Below the pieces are notes generated by a model. The model was given only the letters and a program-made list of their open reading frames with translations, was not told where the DNA came from and searched no databases. The translations under genes were made by a program, and so were the position numbers. A DNA stretch of 32,877 nt from Ralstonia sp. ASV6 (GTDB lineage: Bacteria; Pseudomonadota; Gammaproteobacteria; Burkholderiales; Burkholderiaceae): the NCBI RefSeq assembly GCF_016429285.1, contig NZ_JAELUI010000058.1, positions 1 to 32,877 of the forward strand. Reading direction: 5' to 3'. Shown here piece after piece: positions 9,243 through 17,136 of the stretch. How positions within the stretch are numbered: the first letter of the stretch is position 1; each line of letters opens with the position of its first letter.

Positions 9243-9313
9243 CGGCAAGAAGAGGGCCTTTTCCCGCTCTTTTGAGCGCTTGGGAACGGCTGGCGGGCGG
9301 CTACCTTTGCATC

Positions 9314-9357
9314 ACCGTGGCGCCATAGCGGCCCGAAGTTCGCTATTCGCCGGCCAA
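9314..9357. promoter_or_regulatory. Putative FlhDC operator between fliF and fliE1
   Basis: An inverted repeat ATAGCG (9325-9330) - 10 bp - CGCTAT (9341-9346). The enterobacterial FlhD4C2 box consists of half-sites ending in AAATA(A/G)CG separated by 10-12 bp; the right half reads GAATAGCG on the opposite strand (7 of 8) and the left reads CCATAGCG (6 of 8). The site is in the divergent region, about 80 bp before fliE1 and 180 bp before fliF, the expected place for class II flagellar control. No flhDC genes are in the window. Confidence 0.6.
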
Positions 9358-9428
9358 CCGCCGGCTCAACGTCGGGCCAACAACCCGCGCCACATGCAAG
9401 AGACGCAAAAAAGAGGAGTCTTCTTCAC

Positions 9429-9770
9429 ATGGATATTACGAACGCCAACTCGGTGGTGTCGCTGATGAACAGCGTGCTGGCACCGTCGAGCAAGGTCGGC
9501 GGTCTTGGCAGCTCCAGCGGTGCGGATGGCGATGACGCCAAAGTCAGTGTCGACTTCGGCGCGGTGCTCAAGTCGTCGCTGGATAAGGTCGACGCCTCGC
9601 AACAAAAGGCCGAATCCATCTCGCGCAGTTTCGAAATGGGCAACAGCGACGTGGATCTGCACGACGTAATGCTCTCGCTGCAGAAGGCCAACATCGACCT
9701 GCAGACCGCCGTTCAGGTGCGCAACAAGTTCGTCTCGGCGTACCAAAGCATCATGAGCATGTCGATCTGA
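9429..9770 (+). CDS. fliE: Flagellar hook-basal body protein FliE (copy 1)
   Basis: The adapter between the MS ring/export gate and the proximal rod. It has 113 residues, a normal FliE size. The N-terminal helix MDITNANSVVSLMNSVLAPS and the conserved C-terminal region (VDLHDVMLSLQKANIDLQ, then VRNKFVSAYQSIM) identify the family. GAGGAG precedes the ATG by about 10 nt. It is divergent from fliF and is followed, after 75 bp, by a glycosyltransferase gene. It is one of two fliE genes here: the copy at 19130 differs at only two of the first 21 and three of the last 73 residues, with the variation concentrated in a Gly/Ser/Asp linker (residues 22-40). Confidence 0.96.
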   Translation: MDITNANSVVSLMNSVLAPSSKVGGLGSSSGADGDDAKVSVDFGAVLKSSLDKVDASQQKAESISRSFEMGNSDVDLHDVMLSLQKANIDLQTAVQVRNKFVSAYQSIMSMSI

Positions 9771-9774
9771 CGCC
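9429..9774 (+). repeat. Direct repeat, copy A (fliE1 and flanking TGACG)
   Basis: Matches 19130-19463 in the same orientation at most positions, with scattered, largely synonymous differences. The two copies bracket about 9.4 kb of glycan genes. Confidence 0.85.
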
Positions 9775-9845
9775 ACAAGCGCCGGGTTTTATTTTTTGTC
9801 CGCACCGACTGGCCCAACAACAGGCCGCCGCCGTTGGGAGTCCGC

Positions 9846-10970
9846 ATGTCCAAACACACCAAGCACCGCCGCACAGGATCACCCCGGTCCGAGATTGCGC
9901 TGGTGGTCATCGCCCGCAATGAGGCTGCCTGCATCGAGCGCTGCCTGCTGAGTGCCAAGCCGCATGTCGACCGCATGGTCGTGCTCGACACCGGCTCCAC
10001 CGACGACACCGTGGCGATTGCCCGTGCATGCGGTGCGCAGGTCCACCATTTCACCTGGGTCGACGACTTCTCGGCCGCCCGCAACGCCGCCCTGGCCGCC
10101 GCCAACGCCGACTGGAACCTCGTGCTGGACGCCGACGAGTGGATCGAGGGCGGCACGGAAGAGTTGCGCGACGCCTGCACCTTCGGCCCACTGCTGGGTG
10201 TGGTGTGCATCCGCAGCGAGTACGACATCTCGGGCCACGTCGAGCACTCCAACAGCTGGATTGCCCGCCTGCTGCCACGCGGCGTGCGCTACAAGGGCCG
10301 CATTCACGAGCAGCCCGCCGGCAACCTGCAGCGCGTGCGCCTGCCGCTGGTGATCGGCCACGACGGCTACATGAACGCCAAGCTGGACCAGAAACGCGGA
10401 CGCAATCACGCCCTGCTGCAACAAGAGCTGGCTGAGCACCCTGATGATCCGTACATCCTTTACCAGCTCGGCAAAGACTTCGAGATCAACCTGAAAGACC
10501 CCGCACAGGCCGCCGCGCACTACCAGCGCGCGCTGACGACGGCGCCCAAGACGGCGCCCTATCGGCATGACCTGTGCATCTGCCTGCTGGCATGCCTGTC
10601 CAAATCCAAGCAACTGGACGCGGCCATCACCCTGGCTGGCGAGTGGATGGAGGAGTGGGCGCACTCACCCGATTACTTCTACATGCTCGGCCACCTGATG
10701 TTTGAAGCCGCCGCGCAAGACGCCGCGCAGGCCGAGAAACAATGGCTGCCGATGGCGGAGTCCGCCTTTTTGAAATGCCTGGAGATTGGCGAACAGCCCA
10801 AGCTGGACGCTGCCGTGTTCGGGCGGGGCAGCTTTGCAGCTGCCAAGTACCTGGCGCTGACCTACCGCGCCCAGGCCGACACCCTGGCCATCAAGTCCAA
10901 CCATTTTTCCAATCTCGCCCGGCAGATGCAGGAGAACTCCGCATCCGCAGCCACGCCGGTGGCCGCATGA
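9846..10970 (+). CDS. GT2 glycosyltransferase with TPR-like tail (copy 1)
   Basis: A cytosolic GT-A fold glycosyltransferase of 374 residues. The N-terminal domain shows the family-2 opening ALVVIARNEAACIERCL (about 18-34), the nucleotide-binding VLDTGSTDDT (47-56) and the metal-binding DAD at 95-97 within NLVLDADEW. From about residue 195 the protein is helical with TPR-like features (DDPYILYQLGKDFE, AQAAAHYQRAL). This architecture resembles SunS/WaaE-type transferases that often modify proteins, so flagellin is a plausible acceptor; that is inference. GGGAG stands 5 nt before the ATG at 9846. A clear paralogue lies at 20181-21269. It is followed after 38 bp by the CDP-glucose synthase gene. 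Confidence 0.9.
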   Translation: MSKHTKHRRTGSPRSEIALVVIARNEAACIERCLLSAKPHVDRMVVLDTGSTDDTVAIARACGAQVHHFTWVDDFSAARNAALAAANADWNLVLDADEWIEGGTEELRDACTFGPLLGVVCIRSEYDISGHVEHSNSWIARLLPRGVRYKGRIHEQPAGNLQRVRLPLVIGHDGYMNAKLDQKRGRNHALLQQELAEHPDDPYILYQLGKDFEINLKDPAQAAAHYQRALTTAPKTAPYRHDLCICLLACLSKSKQLDAAITLAGEWMEEWAHSPDYFYMLGHLMFEAAAQDAAQAEKQWLPMAESAFLKCLEIGEQPKLDAAVFGRGSFAAAKYLALTYRAQADTLAIKSNHFSNLARQMQENSASAATPVAA

Positions 10971-11008
10971 ATGGACACACAAGCAGGCGCATAAGCGAGC
11001 ACTGAACC

Positions 11009-11782
11009 ATGAAAACAGTCATTCTTGCCGGCGGCCTGGGCACGCGCATCAGCGAAGAGTCGCACCTCAAACCCAAGCCGATGATCGAGATTGGTGGCCG
11101 CCCGATCCTGTGGCACATCATGAAGATCTACGCGGCCCATGGCATCAACGATTTCATCATCTGCCTGGGTTACAAGGGCTATGTCATCAAGGAGTACTTC
11201 GCCAACTATTTCCTGCACATGTCGGACGTGACGTTCGATATGTCCAAGAACGAAGTGACCGTGCACGAGCGCCATGCCGAGCCCTGGCGCATCACGCTGG
11301 TCGACACCGGCGAGCAATCGCAGACCGGTGGGCGCCTGAAGCGCGTGGCCGCTTACCTCGATCCGAACGAGCCGTTCTGCTTCACCTACGGCGACGGCGT
11401 GTCCGACATCGACATCACCAGCAAGATCGCCTTCCACCGTGAACACGGCAAGATGGCCACGGTGACGGCCGTACAGCCCCCGGGGCGCTACGGCCTGCTC
11501 CAGCGCGACGGCACGCGCGTGACCGGCTTTACCGAAAAGCCACCCGGCGACGGCGGCACCTGGATCAACGGTGGCTTCTTTGTGCTCAACCCATCCGTCA
11601 TCGAATACATCGCGAGTGAAGACACCCCCTGGGAAGGCGCGCCAATGGCGCGTCTGGCCGAGATGGGCGAACTGAACACGTTCGAGCACCACGGCTTCTG
11701 GCAGCCGATGGACACGCTGCGCGACAAAAACAGCCTGGAAGCCCTGTGGCAATCGGGCAATGCACCGTGGAAGCAATGGTGA
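11009..11782 (+). CDS. rfbF: Glucose-1-phosphate cytidylyltransferase
   Basis: Makes CDP-glucose from CTP and glucose-1-phosphate, the first committed step of CDP-deoxysugar synthesis. The 257 residues match the family length. Features include the nucleotidyltransferase signature LAGGLGTR (6-13), [18 protein letters not shown] (about 21-38) and the family-specific segments [11 protein letters not shown] (metal-binding Asp in YGDG) and [11 protein letters not shown]. Together with the dehydratase gene that overlaps its stop (TGATG), this firmly places the pathway on CDP rather than dTDP or UDP. Confidence 0.95.
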   Translation: MKTVILAGGLGTRISEESHLKPKPMIEIGGRPILWHIMKIYAAHGINDFIICLGYKGYVIKEYFANYFLHMSDVTFDMSKNEVTVHERHAEPWRITLVDTGEQSQTGGRLKRVAAYLDPNEPFCFTYGDGVSDIDITSKIAFHREHGKMATVTAVQPPGRYGLLQRDGTRVTGFTEKPPGDGGTWINGGFFVLNPSVIEYIASEDTPWEGAPMARLAEMGELNTFEHHGFWQPMDTLRDKNSLEALWQSGNAPWKQW

Positions 11783-12873
11783 TGCTCAACCCTGTCGCCT
11801 GGGCCGGCAAACGCGTCTTTCTGACCGGGCATACCGGCTTCAAGGGAAGCTGGCTGGCCTTGTGGCTGCGCCAGCTCGGCGCAGAGGTCTACGGCTACAG
11901 CCTGGCGCCGGAAACGCTTCCGAGTCTCTTTACGCTGGCCGATGTGGAATCCACGCTGGCAGGTCACACGCTGGGCGACATCCGCGATGCGGATGGTTTG
12001 CACAAAGCCATGACAGCCGCGCGGCCCGATGTCGTCTTCCACCTCGCTGCACAGCCGCTGGTGCGCGCGTCATACAAAGACCCGGTCGCCACTTACGCCA
12101 CTAACGTGATGGGCACGGTAAACGTACTGGAGGCCGCACGCGGCTGCACGAACCTGTCGGCCATCGTGGTGGCCACCACCGACAAGTGCTACGACAACCG
12201 CGAGTGGGCCTGGGGCTACCGCGAGACCGACGCCCTGGGCGGCCATGACCCCTACAGCGCGTCCAAGGCGTGCGCCGAACTGGTGGCCGCAAGCTACCGG
12301 CGCGCGTTCTTCGCCAACGGCCCGCTGCTGGCCACCGGCCGCGCAGGCAATGTCATTGGCGGCGGCGACTGGTCGGAAGATCGGCTCATCCCCGATGCCG
12401 AGCGCGCGATGCGTGCCGGTACGCCATTGGTCATCCGCTCGCCACACGCCACGCGGCCGTGGCAACACGTGCTGGATTGCCTGCACGGCTATCTGGTGCT
12501 CGCACAACGCCTGCTGGCGGGCGATGCCTCTTGCGCCACCGCCTGGAATTTCGGCCCGGACAGCGCGGCCACGCGCACCGTCGAACAGGTACTGCAAGGT
12601 CTGCAACAACATTGGCCCGCGCTGATCTGGCAGTTGGATACCAACACCGCCACGGGCAAGCACGAGGCCGGCATGCTGCATCTGGACGCCAGCCGGGCAC
12701 GCCAGCAACTCGGCTGGCAGACAGCGTGGTCGTTCGAAACCGCGCTGGAGCACACCGCCGCCTGGTACCGCCAACTGCATGACAAGACAGCGGATGCGCG
12801 CACGCTGTGCGACCAGCAGATCGACCGTTTCACCGCCGTCGCATCGACTGCCACATCCAGGAGCGCTGCATGA
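11782..12873 (+). CDS. rfbG: CDP-glucose 4,6-dehydratase
   Basis: An NAD-dependent short-chain dehydrogenase that converts CDP-glucose to CDP-4-keto-6-deoxyglucose. The 363-residue product has the Rossmann motif GHTGFKG at 16-22, HLAAQPLVRASYKDP (about 87-101), the catalytic TTDKCYDN (132-139) in which Asp and Lys stand where the dehydratase acid/base residues are expected, and the YSASK tyrosine-lysine pair at 158/162. I prefer the ATG at 11782, which shares a base with the rfbF stop and lies 8 nt after GGAAG; an ATG at 11776 is too close to that site. Confidence 0.95.
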   Translation: MLNPVAWAGKRVFLTGHTGFKGSWLALWLRQLGAEVYGYSLAPETLPSLFTLADVESTLAGHTLGDIRDADGLHKAMTAARPDVVFHLAAQPLVRASYKDPVATYATNVMGTVNVLEAARGCTNLSAIVVATTDKCYDNREWAWGYRETDALGGHDPYSASKACAELVAASYRRAFFANGPLLATGRAGNVIGGGDWSEDRLIPDAERAMRAGTPLVIRSPHATRPWQHVLDCLHGYLVLAQRLLAGDASCATAWNFGPDSAATRTVEQVLQGLQQHWPALIWQLDTNTATGKHEAGMLHLDASRARQQLGWQTAWSFETALEHTAAWYRQLHDKTADARTLCDQQIDRFTAVASTATSRSAA

Positions 12874-13448
12874 ACCGCTTCACCATCGCGCCGACACCGT
12901 TGGCCGGCCTGGTTGAAATCGACCGAACAATCATCGGCGACCATCGCGGCTACTTCACGCGCTTCTTCTGTGCAGAGGAACTTGCCGTCGCCGGCTTCGA
13001 CAGCCCGGTCGCGCAGATGAACCACTCCTACTCCGCCAAGCGCGGCACGGTGCGCGGGCTGCATTTCCAATACCCGCCGCACGCCGAGATCAAACTGGTG
13101 AGCTGCGTGCGTGGCCGCGTGTTCGACGTGGCCGTCGACCTGCGAGCCGGTTCGCCGACCTTCCTGCAGTGGCATGCAGTGGAACTGTCCGCCGAGCGGC
13201 ACAACAGCCTGCTGGTGCCCAAGGGGTTTGCCCATGGCTTCCAGACGCTCGAAGACGATTGCGAGCTGCTGTACCTGACCTCGACGCCGTACGCACAAGC
13301 TGCCGAAGACGGCCTCAACCCGAACGATGGTCGGCTGGGCATTGCCTGGCCGCTCGCCATGACCGAATGCTCCGACCGGGACCGTGCCCATCCACCGCTG
13401 ACCAACGCGTTCAGGGGGATCGACTTGCCGGCCCGCCTCAGCCACTGA
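12870..13448 (+). CDS. RmlC-type nucleotide-4-keto-6-deoxysugar 3,5- (or 3-) epimerase
   Basis: A cupin-fold epimerase of 192 residues. It carries the RmlC landmarks RGDHRGYFTRFF-like N-terminal segment (GDHRGYFTRFF, about 23-33), the active-site RGLHFQ with the catalytic His at 64, VFDVAVDLR (about 84-92), LLVPKGFAHGFQTL (about 114-127) and YLTSTPY (135-141), which includes the usual active-site tyrosine. The homologues act on dTDP-4-keto-6-deoxyglucose, but here no dTDP pathway is present and the gene overlaps rfbG by ATGA, so the likely substrate is CDP-4-keto-6-deoxyglucose. Whether C3, C5 or both are inverted cannot be read from the sequence. GGAG lies 6 nt before the ATG. Confidence 0.9.
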   Translation: MNRFTIAPTPLAGLVEIDRTIIGDHRGYFTRFFCAEELAVAGFDSPVAQMNHSYSAKRGTVRGLHFQYPPHAEIKLVSCVRGRVFDVAVDLRAGSPTFLQWHAVELSAERHNSLLVPKGFAHGFQTLEDDCELLYLTSTPYAQAAEDGLNPNDGRLGIAWPLAMTECSDRDRAHPPLTNAFRGIDLPARLSH

Positions 13449-13470
13449 CGCCTGAACCACAGGAACAGCC

Positions 13471-14622
13471 ATGACCCAGAAGATTCTGTATTCCAAGCCG
13501 TCGATCACCGAGCTGGAAGTCGAATACGCCACCGATGCCGCCCGCAACGGCTGGGGCGACCAGTGCTACGCCTACATCAACCGCTTCGAAAAGCAGTTCG
13601 CCAAGTTTGTCGGCACGCAGTACGCCATTGCCACGTCAAGCTGCACCGGTGCCATGCACATGGGCCTTGCGGCGCTGGGCATCGGCGCGGGCGACGAGGT
13701 GATCCTGGCCGACACCAACTGGATCGCCACCGCCTCGCCCATCACCTACGTGGGCGCCACGCCGGTGTTCGTCGACATCCTGCCCGACACGTGGTGCGTG
13801 GACCCAGCGCAGGTGGAAGCCGCCATCACGCCGCGCACCAAAGCCATCGTTGCCACGCACCTCTACGGCAACCTGTGCGAGATGGACCGCCTGCTGGAGA
13901 TGGCCGAGCGCCACGGCATTCCCGTGATCGAAGACGCTGCGGAAGCCGTTGGCTCGCGCTGGGGCGAACATGCAGCCGGTGCACAGGGCATCTTCGGCAC
14001 GTTCTCGTTCCATGGCACCAAGACCATGACGACCGGCGAAGGCGGTATGTTTGTCACGAATGACCGCGCGCTGTACGACCGCGTCATGACACTGAACAAT
14101 CACGGCCGCGTGCCGGGCGGCAAGCAGTTCTGGTCAGACTTCATCGGCTTCAAGTACCGCATCTCCAATGTCCAGGCTGCCATCGGCTGCGCTCAGCTGG
14201 AGCGCATCGACGCATTGGTCGCACGCAAGCGCGAGATCTTCGCCGCGTATCAGCAACATCTCGGTAGCGTTGCCGGCCTCGCGCTCAACCCCGAGGCGCC
14301 CAACACCTTCAACAGCTACTGGATGCCGACCGTCGTGTTTGACAAGGCACTGGGTATTACGCGCGACGTGTTGCTGGCTGCGTTCGCGCGCCGCGGCATC
14401 GATGCACGCGTGTTCTTCTACCCGCTGAGCCAGACCGAGTTGTTCGGCACGTCGGCGGACAGCGCACGCCTCAAGGCACCCAACAGCTATGCGATTGCCG
14501 AACGTGCCATCAACCTGCCGTCCTATCACGATATGTCGAGTGCAGACATCAATACGGTGTCGCAAGTGGTACTCGATCTTGTGCAGGAACACCAGGAGAA
14601 GCTGACATGGCTGGCATCCTGA
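13471..14622 (+). CDS. DegT/DnrJ/EryC1 family sugar aminotransferase
   Basis: A PLP-dependent aminotransferase of 383 residues, closest in style to perosamine-synthase-type 4-aminotransferases. Key residues: SSCTGAMHMGLAALGIGAGD (56-75), the cofactor Asp in VIEDAAEAVGS (D155) and the Schiff-base Lys at 184 in FHGTKTMTTGEGG. The Lys matters: in the related CDP-sugar 3-dehydratase RfbH/E1 this position is His, so this protein should transfer an amino group rather than deoxygenate C3. Predicted product: a CDP-4-amino-4,6-dideoxyhexose. AGGA stands 7 nt before the ATG. Its end overlaps the next gene by 16 bp. Confidence 0.92.
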   Translation: MTQKILYSKPSITELEVEYATDAARNGWGDQCYAYINRFEKQFAKFVGTQYAIATSSCTGAMHMGLAALGIGAGDEVILADTNWIATASPITYVGATPVFVDILPDTWCVDPAQVEAAITPRTKAIVATHLYGNLCEMDRLLEMAERHGIPVIEDAAEAVGSRWGEHAAGAQGIFGTFSFHGTKTMTTGEGGMFVTNDRALYDRVMTLNNHGRVPGGKQFWSDFIGFKYRISNVQAAIGCAQLERIDALVARKREIFAAYQQHLGSVAGLALNPEAPNTFNSYWMPTVVFDKALGITRDVLLAAFARRGIDARVFFYPLSQTELFGTSADSARLKAPNSYAIAERAINLPSYHDMSSADINTVSQVVLDLVQEHQEKLTWLAS

Positions 14623-15449
14623 CACCCGATCAAGTCGAGACCTTTCAGCGTGACGGCCTGCTGATCCTGCGCGACTTCTACGCGCCGTCGCAGGTCGAGC
14701 CGATCCAGCGTGCGATCTACGACATCATCGGCCTCATCATTGACAAGTACCGCCTCAACATCGCGCGCGCGCCGTTTGCACCGGAACGCTTCGATGACGG
14801 TTATCAGGCGGTCATCCAGGCCAATCGCAAATACGGTGCCGAGGTGTATGACGCGGTCAAACAGATTCCGGCGTTTGTCCGCCTGCTGGGCGATCCGCGT
14901 CATGAAGCCCTGGTGACCGAGGTACGGCCCGGCGCCCTGCCGGGTATTGCGAACGCTGGCTCCGGCATCCGCATCGACAACCCGCGCGAAGAGAAATTTC
15001 GTGCCAACTGGCATCAGGAATATCCGGCCCAGTTGCGCAGTCTGGACGGCGTGGTGTTCTGGAGCCCGCTGGTGGAGATCACCCCCGAGATCGGGCCGGT
15101 CGAGTTCTGCCCCGGTTCGCACGTGGAAGGGCCGCTGCCAGTGTTCAGCGCAGATCCGGACAACGCCGGCAAGCAAGGCGCCTATGCGTTGCTGATCAAG
15201 GACGAAGCGAGCTATCTGGCACGCTATCCGCACGTGCAACCGTTGACCAAGCCGGGCGATCTGGTGATGGTCGACTTTCTGGTGCTGCACGCATCGGGAC
15301 ACAACACCAGCCAGCGTTCACGCTGGTCGATGCAGTTCCGCTACTTCAATTTCTGCGAGCCGACCGGGCGCTCGCACGGCTGGAAGGGGTCGTACGCCAA
15401 CGGTGTCGACTTCCGTACCGTCCATCCCGAACTTTCCGTGGAAGCCTGA
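14607..15449 (+). CDS. Phytanoyl-CoA dioxygenase (PhyH) family Fe(II)/2-oxoglutarate oxygenase
   Basis: A 280-residue protein with PhyH character: N-terminal VETFQRDGLLILRDFY (about 10-25), a facial-triad candidate H136-Q-E138 in NWHQEYP, the double-stranded beta-helix segment DGVVFWSPLVEITPEIGPVEFCPGSH, and the distal His in DFLVLHASGHNTS (H228) followed by Arg at 237/239 for 2-oxoglutarate. The triad uses Glu rather than the more common Asp in H-x-D. Such enzymes hydroxylate small molecules. In this operon a sugar intermediate or its acyl group is a plausible target, but the sequence does not say which. AGGAGAA precedes the ATG by about 8 nt inside the aminotransferase gene. Confidence 0.85.
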   Translation: MAGILTPDQVETFQRDGLLILRDFYAPSQVEPIQRAIYDIIGLIIDKYRLNIARAPFAPERFDDGYQAVIQANRKYGAEVYDAVKQIPAFVRLLGDPRHEALVTEVRPGALPGIANAGSGIRIDNPREEKFRANWHQEYPAQLRSLDGVVFWSPLVEITPEIGPVEFCPGSHVEGPLPVFSADPDNAGKQGAYALLIKDEASYLARYPHVQPLTKPGDLVMVDFLVLHASGHNTSQRSRWSMQFRYFNFCEPTGRSHGWKGSYANGVDFRTVHPELSVEA

Positions 15450-15451
15450 CC

Positions 15452-16624
15452 ATGACCCAGGGTGCTCTGCCATGCAATGTCTGCCAGCAACCGTTGGCAG
15501 AACCGATCTACCGCGCCCCGCAAAGCGCACTGTCTTCACTGCGCCGCGCCATGGAAGGCACGCTGGAGGTGTTCTGCTGCGCGGCGTGCGGCCACATCCA
15601 GACCGTGGAGCTGTGTGACAACGGCAGCTTCTACGACACCGAGTACGACATCCTCGTCAACAGCGAGGAAGAGGACCAGATCTACGCGGTCGAGAACGGC
15701 CGGAAGATCTTCCGCGCCGATCATCAGGTGGCCACCTTCCAGCGCAAGCTGGCACTGCCTGAAGGTGCGCGTGTGGTCGACTTCGGCTGCGCAAAAAGCG
15801 CGACCATGCGCCTGCTGAAGCAGCAACGCCCGGACGTGAACGTCCACCTGTTCGACATCAGCGATCGCTACATCGGTTTCTGGGAAAAATTCCTCAGCCC
15901 CGATCAATGGGCCACGTACACGATCCCGCCGGCATGGCAGCGTTCGTTTGACGTGGTCAGCTCGTTCTTCTCGCTCGAACACATTCCTGACCTGCCGACC
16001 GCGCTGCGCAATATCCACGGTCTGTTGCGCGACGGCGGCCGGCTGTACGCCATCGTGCCCAACACGTTCACCAATTCGGTGGACTTCTTGGTGGCGGATC
16101 ACGTCAACCACTTCACGCACACGTCGCTGCAGACCCTGCTGGCCAAGCATGGGTTTGACCTGCTCGAAGCGGATGCGCAAAGCCACCGCGGCGCGTTCGT
16201 CGTCACCGCCGTGCGCCGGCCCGGCGACAGCAAGGTCGCACCGGTGCTGGATGCACAGGAACTGGCTGACACCCAAGAAGCCGCCAACCGGCTGGCACGC
16301 TTCTGGCAGCAGGCCTCCAGCCATCTGACGGATTTCGAAACGCAGCACGGTGGCGCGCCCGCCGTGATCTACGGCGCCGGTTTCTACGGCGCCTACACCG
16401 CCAGCAACCTCCAACAGCCGCATGCCTTGCGCGCGTTTGTCGACCAGAATCCGTACCTGCAGGGGTCGTCGCTGGCGGGCAAGCCGGTCGTGGCGCTGGA
16501 CAGCATTCCGGACGAGGTTGAGGTGGTGTATCTGGCCGTCAACCCGGTCATTGCCGATGAGGTGCGGCACACCGTGGAAGCCGCCTATCCGAACCGCTTC
16601 CGGTATTTCCGCTTCCAGCCATGA
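15452..16624 (+). CDS. SAM-dependent methyltransferase with sugar C-methyltransferase architecture
   Basis: A 390-residue, three-part protein. It has an N-terminal zinc-binding module (C8-x2-C11 and C43-x2-C46), a class I SAM domain with VVDFGCAKS (108-116) and FFSLEHIPDLPTAL (172-185), and a C-terminal Rossmann-like module beginning IYGAGFYGAYTASNL (about 306-320). This order matches TylC3/NovU/TcaB9-type enzymes that methylate C3 or C5 of nucleotide-4-keto-6-deoxysugars. In the segment ADHVNHFTHTSL the pair D216-H217 aligns with the catalytic Glu-His of TcaB9, but the neighbouring active-site Tyr of that enzyme seems absent. A C-methyl branch is therefore likely, O-methylation possible. GGAAG lies 7 nt before the ATG, 2 bp after the dioxygenase gene. 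Confidence 0.85.
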   Translation: MTQGALPCNVCQQPLAEPIYRAPQSALSSLRRAMEGTLEVFCCAACGHIQTVELCDNGSFYDTEYDILVNSEEEDQIYAVENGRKIFRADHQVATFQRKLALPEGARVVDFGCAKSATMRLLKQQRPDVNVHLFDISDRYIGFWEKFLSPDQWATYTIPPAWQRSFDVVSSFFSLEHIPDLPTALRNIHGLLRDGGRLYAIVPNTFTNSVDFLVADHVNHFTHTSLQTLLAKHGFDLLEADAQSHRGAFVVTAVRRPGDSKVAPVLDAQELADTQEAANRLARFWQQASSHLTDFETQHGGAPAVIYGAGFYGAYTASNLQQPHALRAFVDQNPYLQGSSLAGKPVVALDSIPDEVEVVYLAVNPVIADEVRHTVEAAYPNRFRYFRFQP

Positions 16625-17136
16625 TTGCGCGCGGCTCACTCCTCCTGCGGGAATGGCGCGAGAGCGATATCCCGCAACTGCTGCCGCTGCGCAACGATGT
16701 GCCGACGCAGCTGCAGTTGATGACACGCCCGCGGCCCAACTCCGCCGCCAGCGTGCGCGACTGGCTGATCGGAAAATCCAAGCAGAGTGAGGTCGTGCTG
16801 TTCATCATCGCAGCCCAAGCGGATGACAGTGTGCTGGGGTATCTCCAGTTGAACCACATTGATGCGGTCAACCGGCACGCCTCACTCGGCATCTGCCTGG
16901 CGTCGTCCGCGCAGGGCCGGGGCCACGGACGCGCGGCGTGCGAAGCCGCATTTGCCTATGCCAGCGAGACCCTGTGCCTGCGCAAGATCACGCTGGAAGT
17001 GCTGGCAGAGAACACGCGCGCCATCGCGCTGTATCAGAAGCTCGACTTCCGGCATGTTGGCACGCTGAGCGGCCACTATCTGCAAGACAACCGCTGGCAC
17101 GACGTTGTCCTCATGGAGCGGATGCTGGCGCCATGA
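16621..17136 (+). CDS. GNAT-family acyltransferase (probable amino-sugar N-acyltransferase)
   Basis: A 171-residue RimJ/RimL-type GNAT protein: LLLREWRESDIPQLLPLRND at the N-terminus, the acyl-CoA loop QGRGHG (98-103) and LEVLAENTRAIALYQKLDF (about 124-142), which is the typical beta-5/alpha-4 region. PseH, which acetylates a 4-amino sugar in pseudaminic acid synthesis for flagellin, has the same overall plan. As the only acyltransferase in the island, it most likely acylates the amino group installed by the DegT enzyme. It is ATGA-coupled to both neighbours. Confidence 0.85.
   Translation: MIARGSLLLREWRESDIPQLLPLRNDVPTQLQLMTRPRPNSAASVRDWLIGKSKQSEVVLFIIAAQADDSVLGYLQLNHIDAVNRHASLGICLASSAQGRGHGRAACEAAFAYASETLCLRKITLEVLAENTRAIALYQKLDFRHVGTLSGHYLQDNRWHDVVLMERMLAP

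Noticed and set aside
9265-9278. Short hairpin CGCTC-TTTT-GAGCG upstream of fliE1 as an attenuator
   Set aside because: Only 5 bp, with no T-run directly after it and no leader peptide; too weak to call.
9771-9845. T-rich run (9786-9797) between fliE1 and the glycosyltransferase gene, as a terminator
   Set aside because: A GC-rich stretch precedes the T-run, but I could not form a stem longer than about 3 bp, so a Rho-independent terminator is not supported.
13471-14622. RfbH-type CDP-4-keto-6-deoxyglucose 3-dehydratase
   Set aside because: RfbH has His in place of the PLP lysine; this protein has Lys184 in the aminotransferase motif, and no E3 reductase gene is present.
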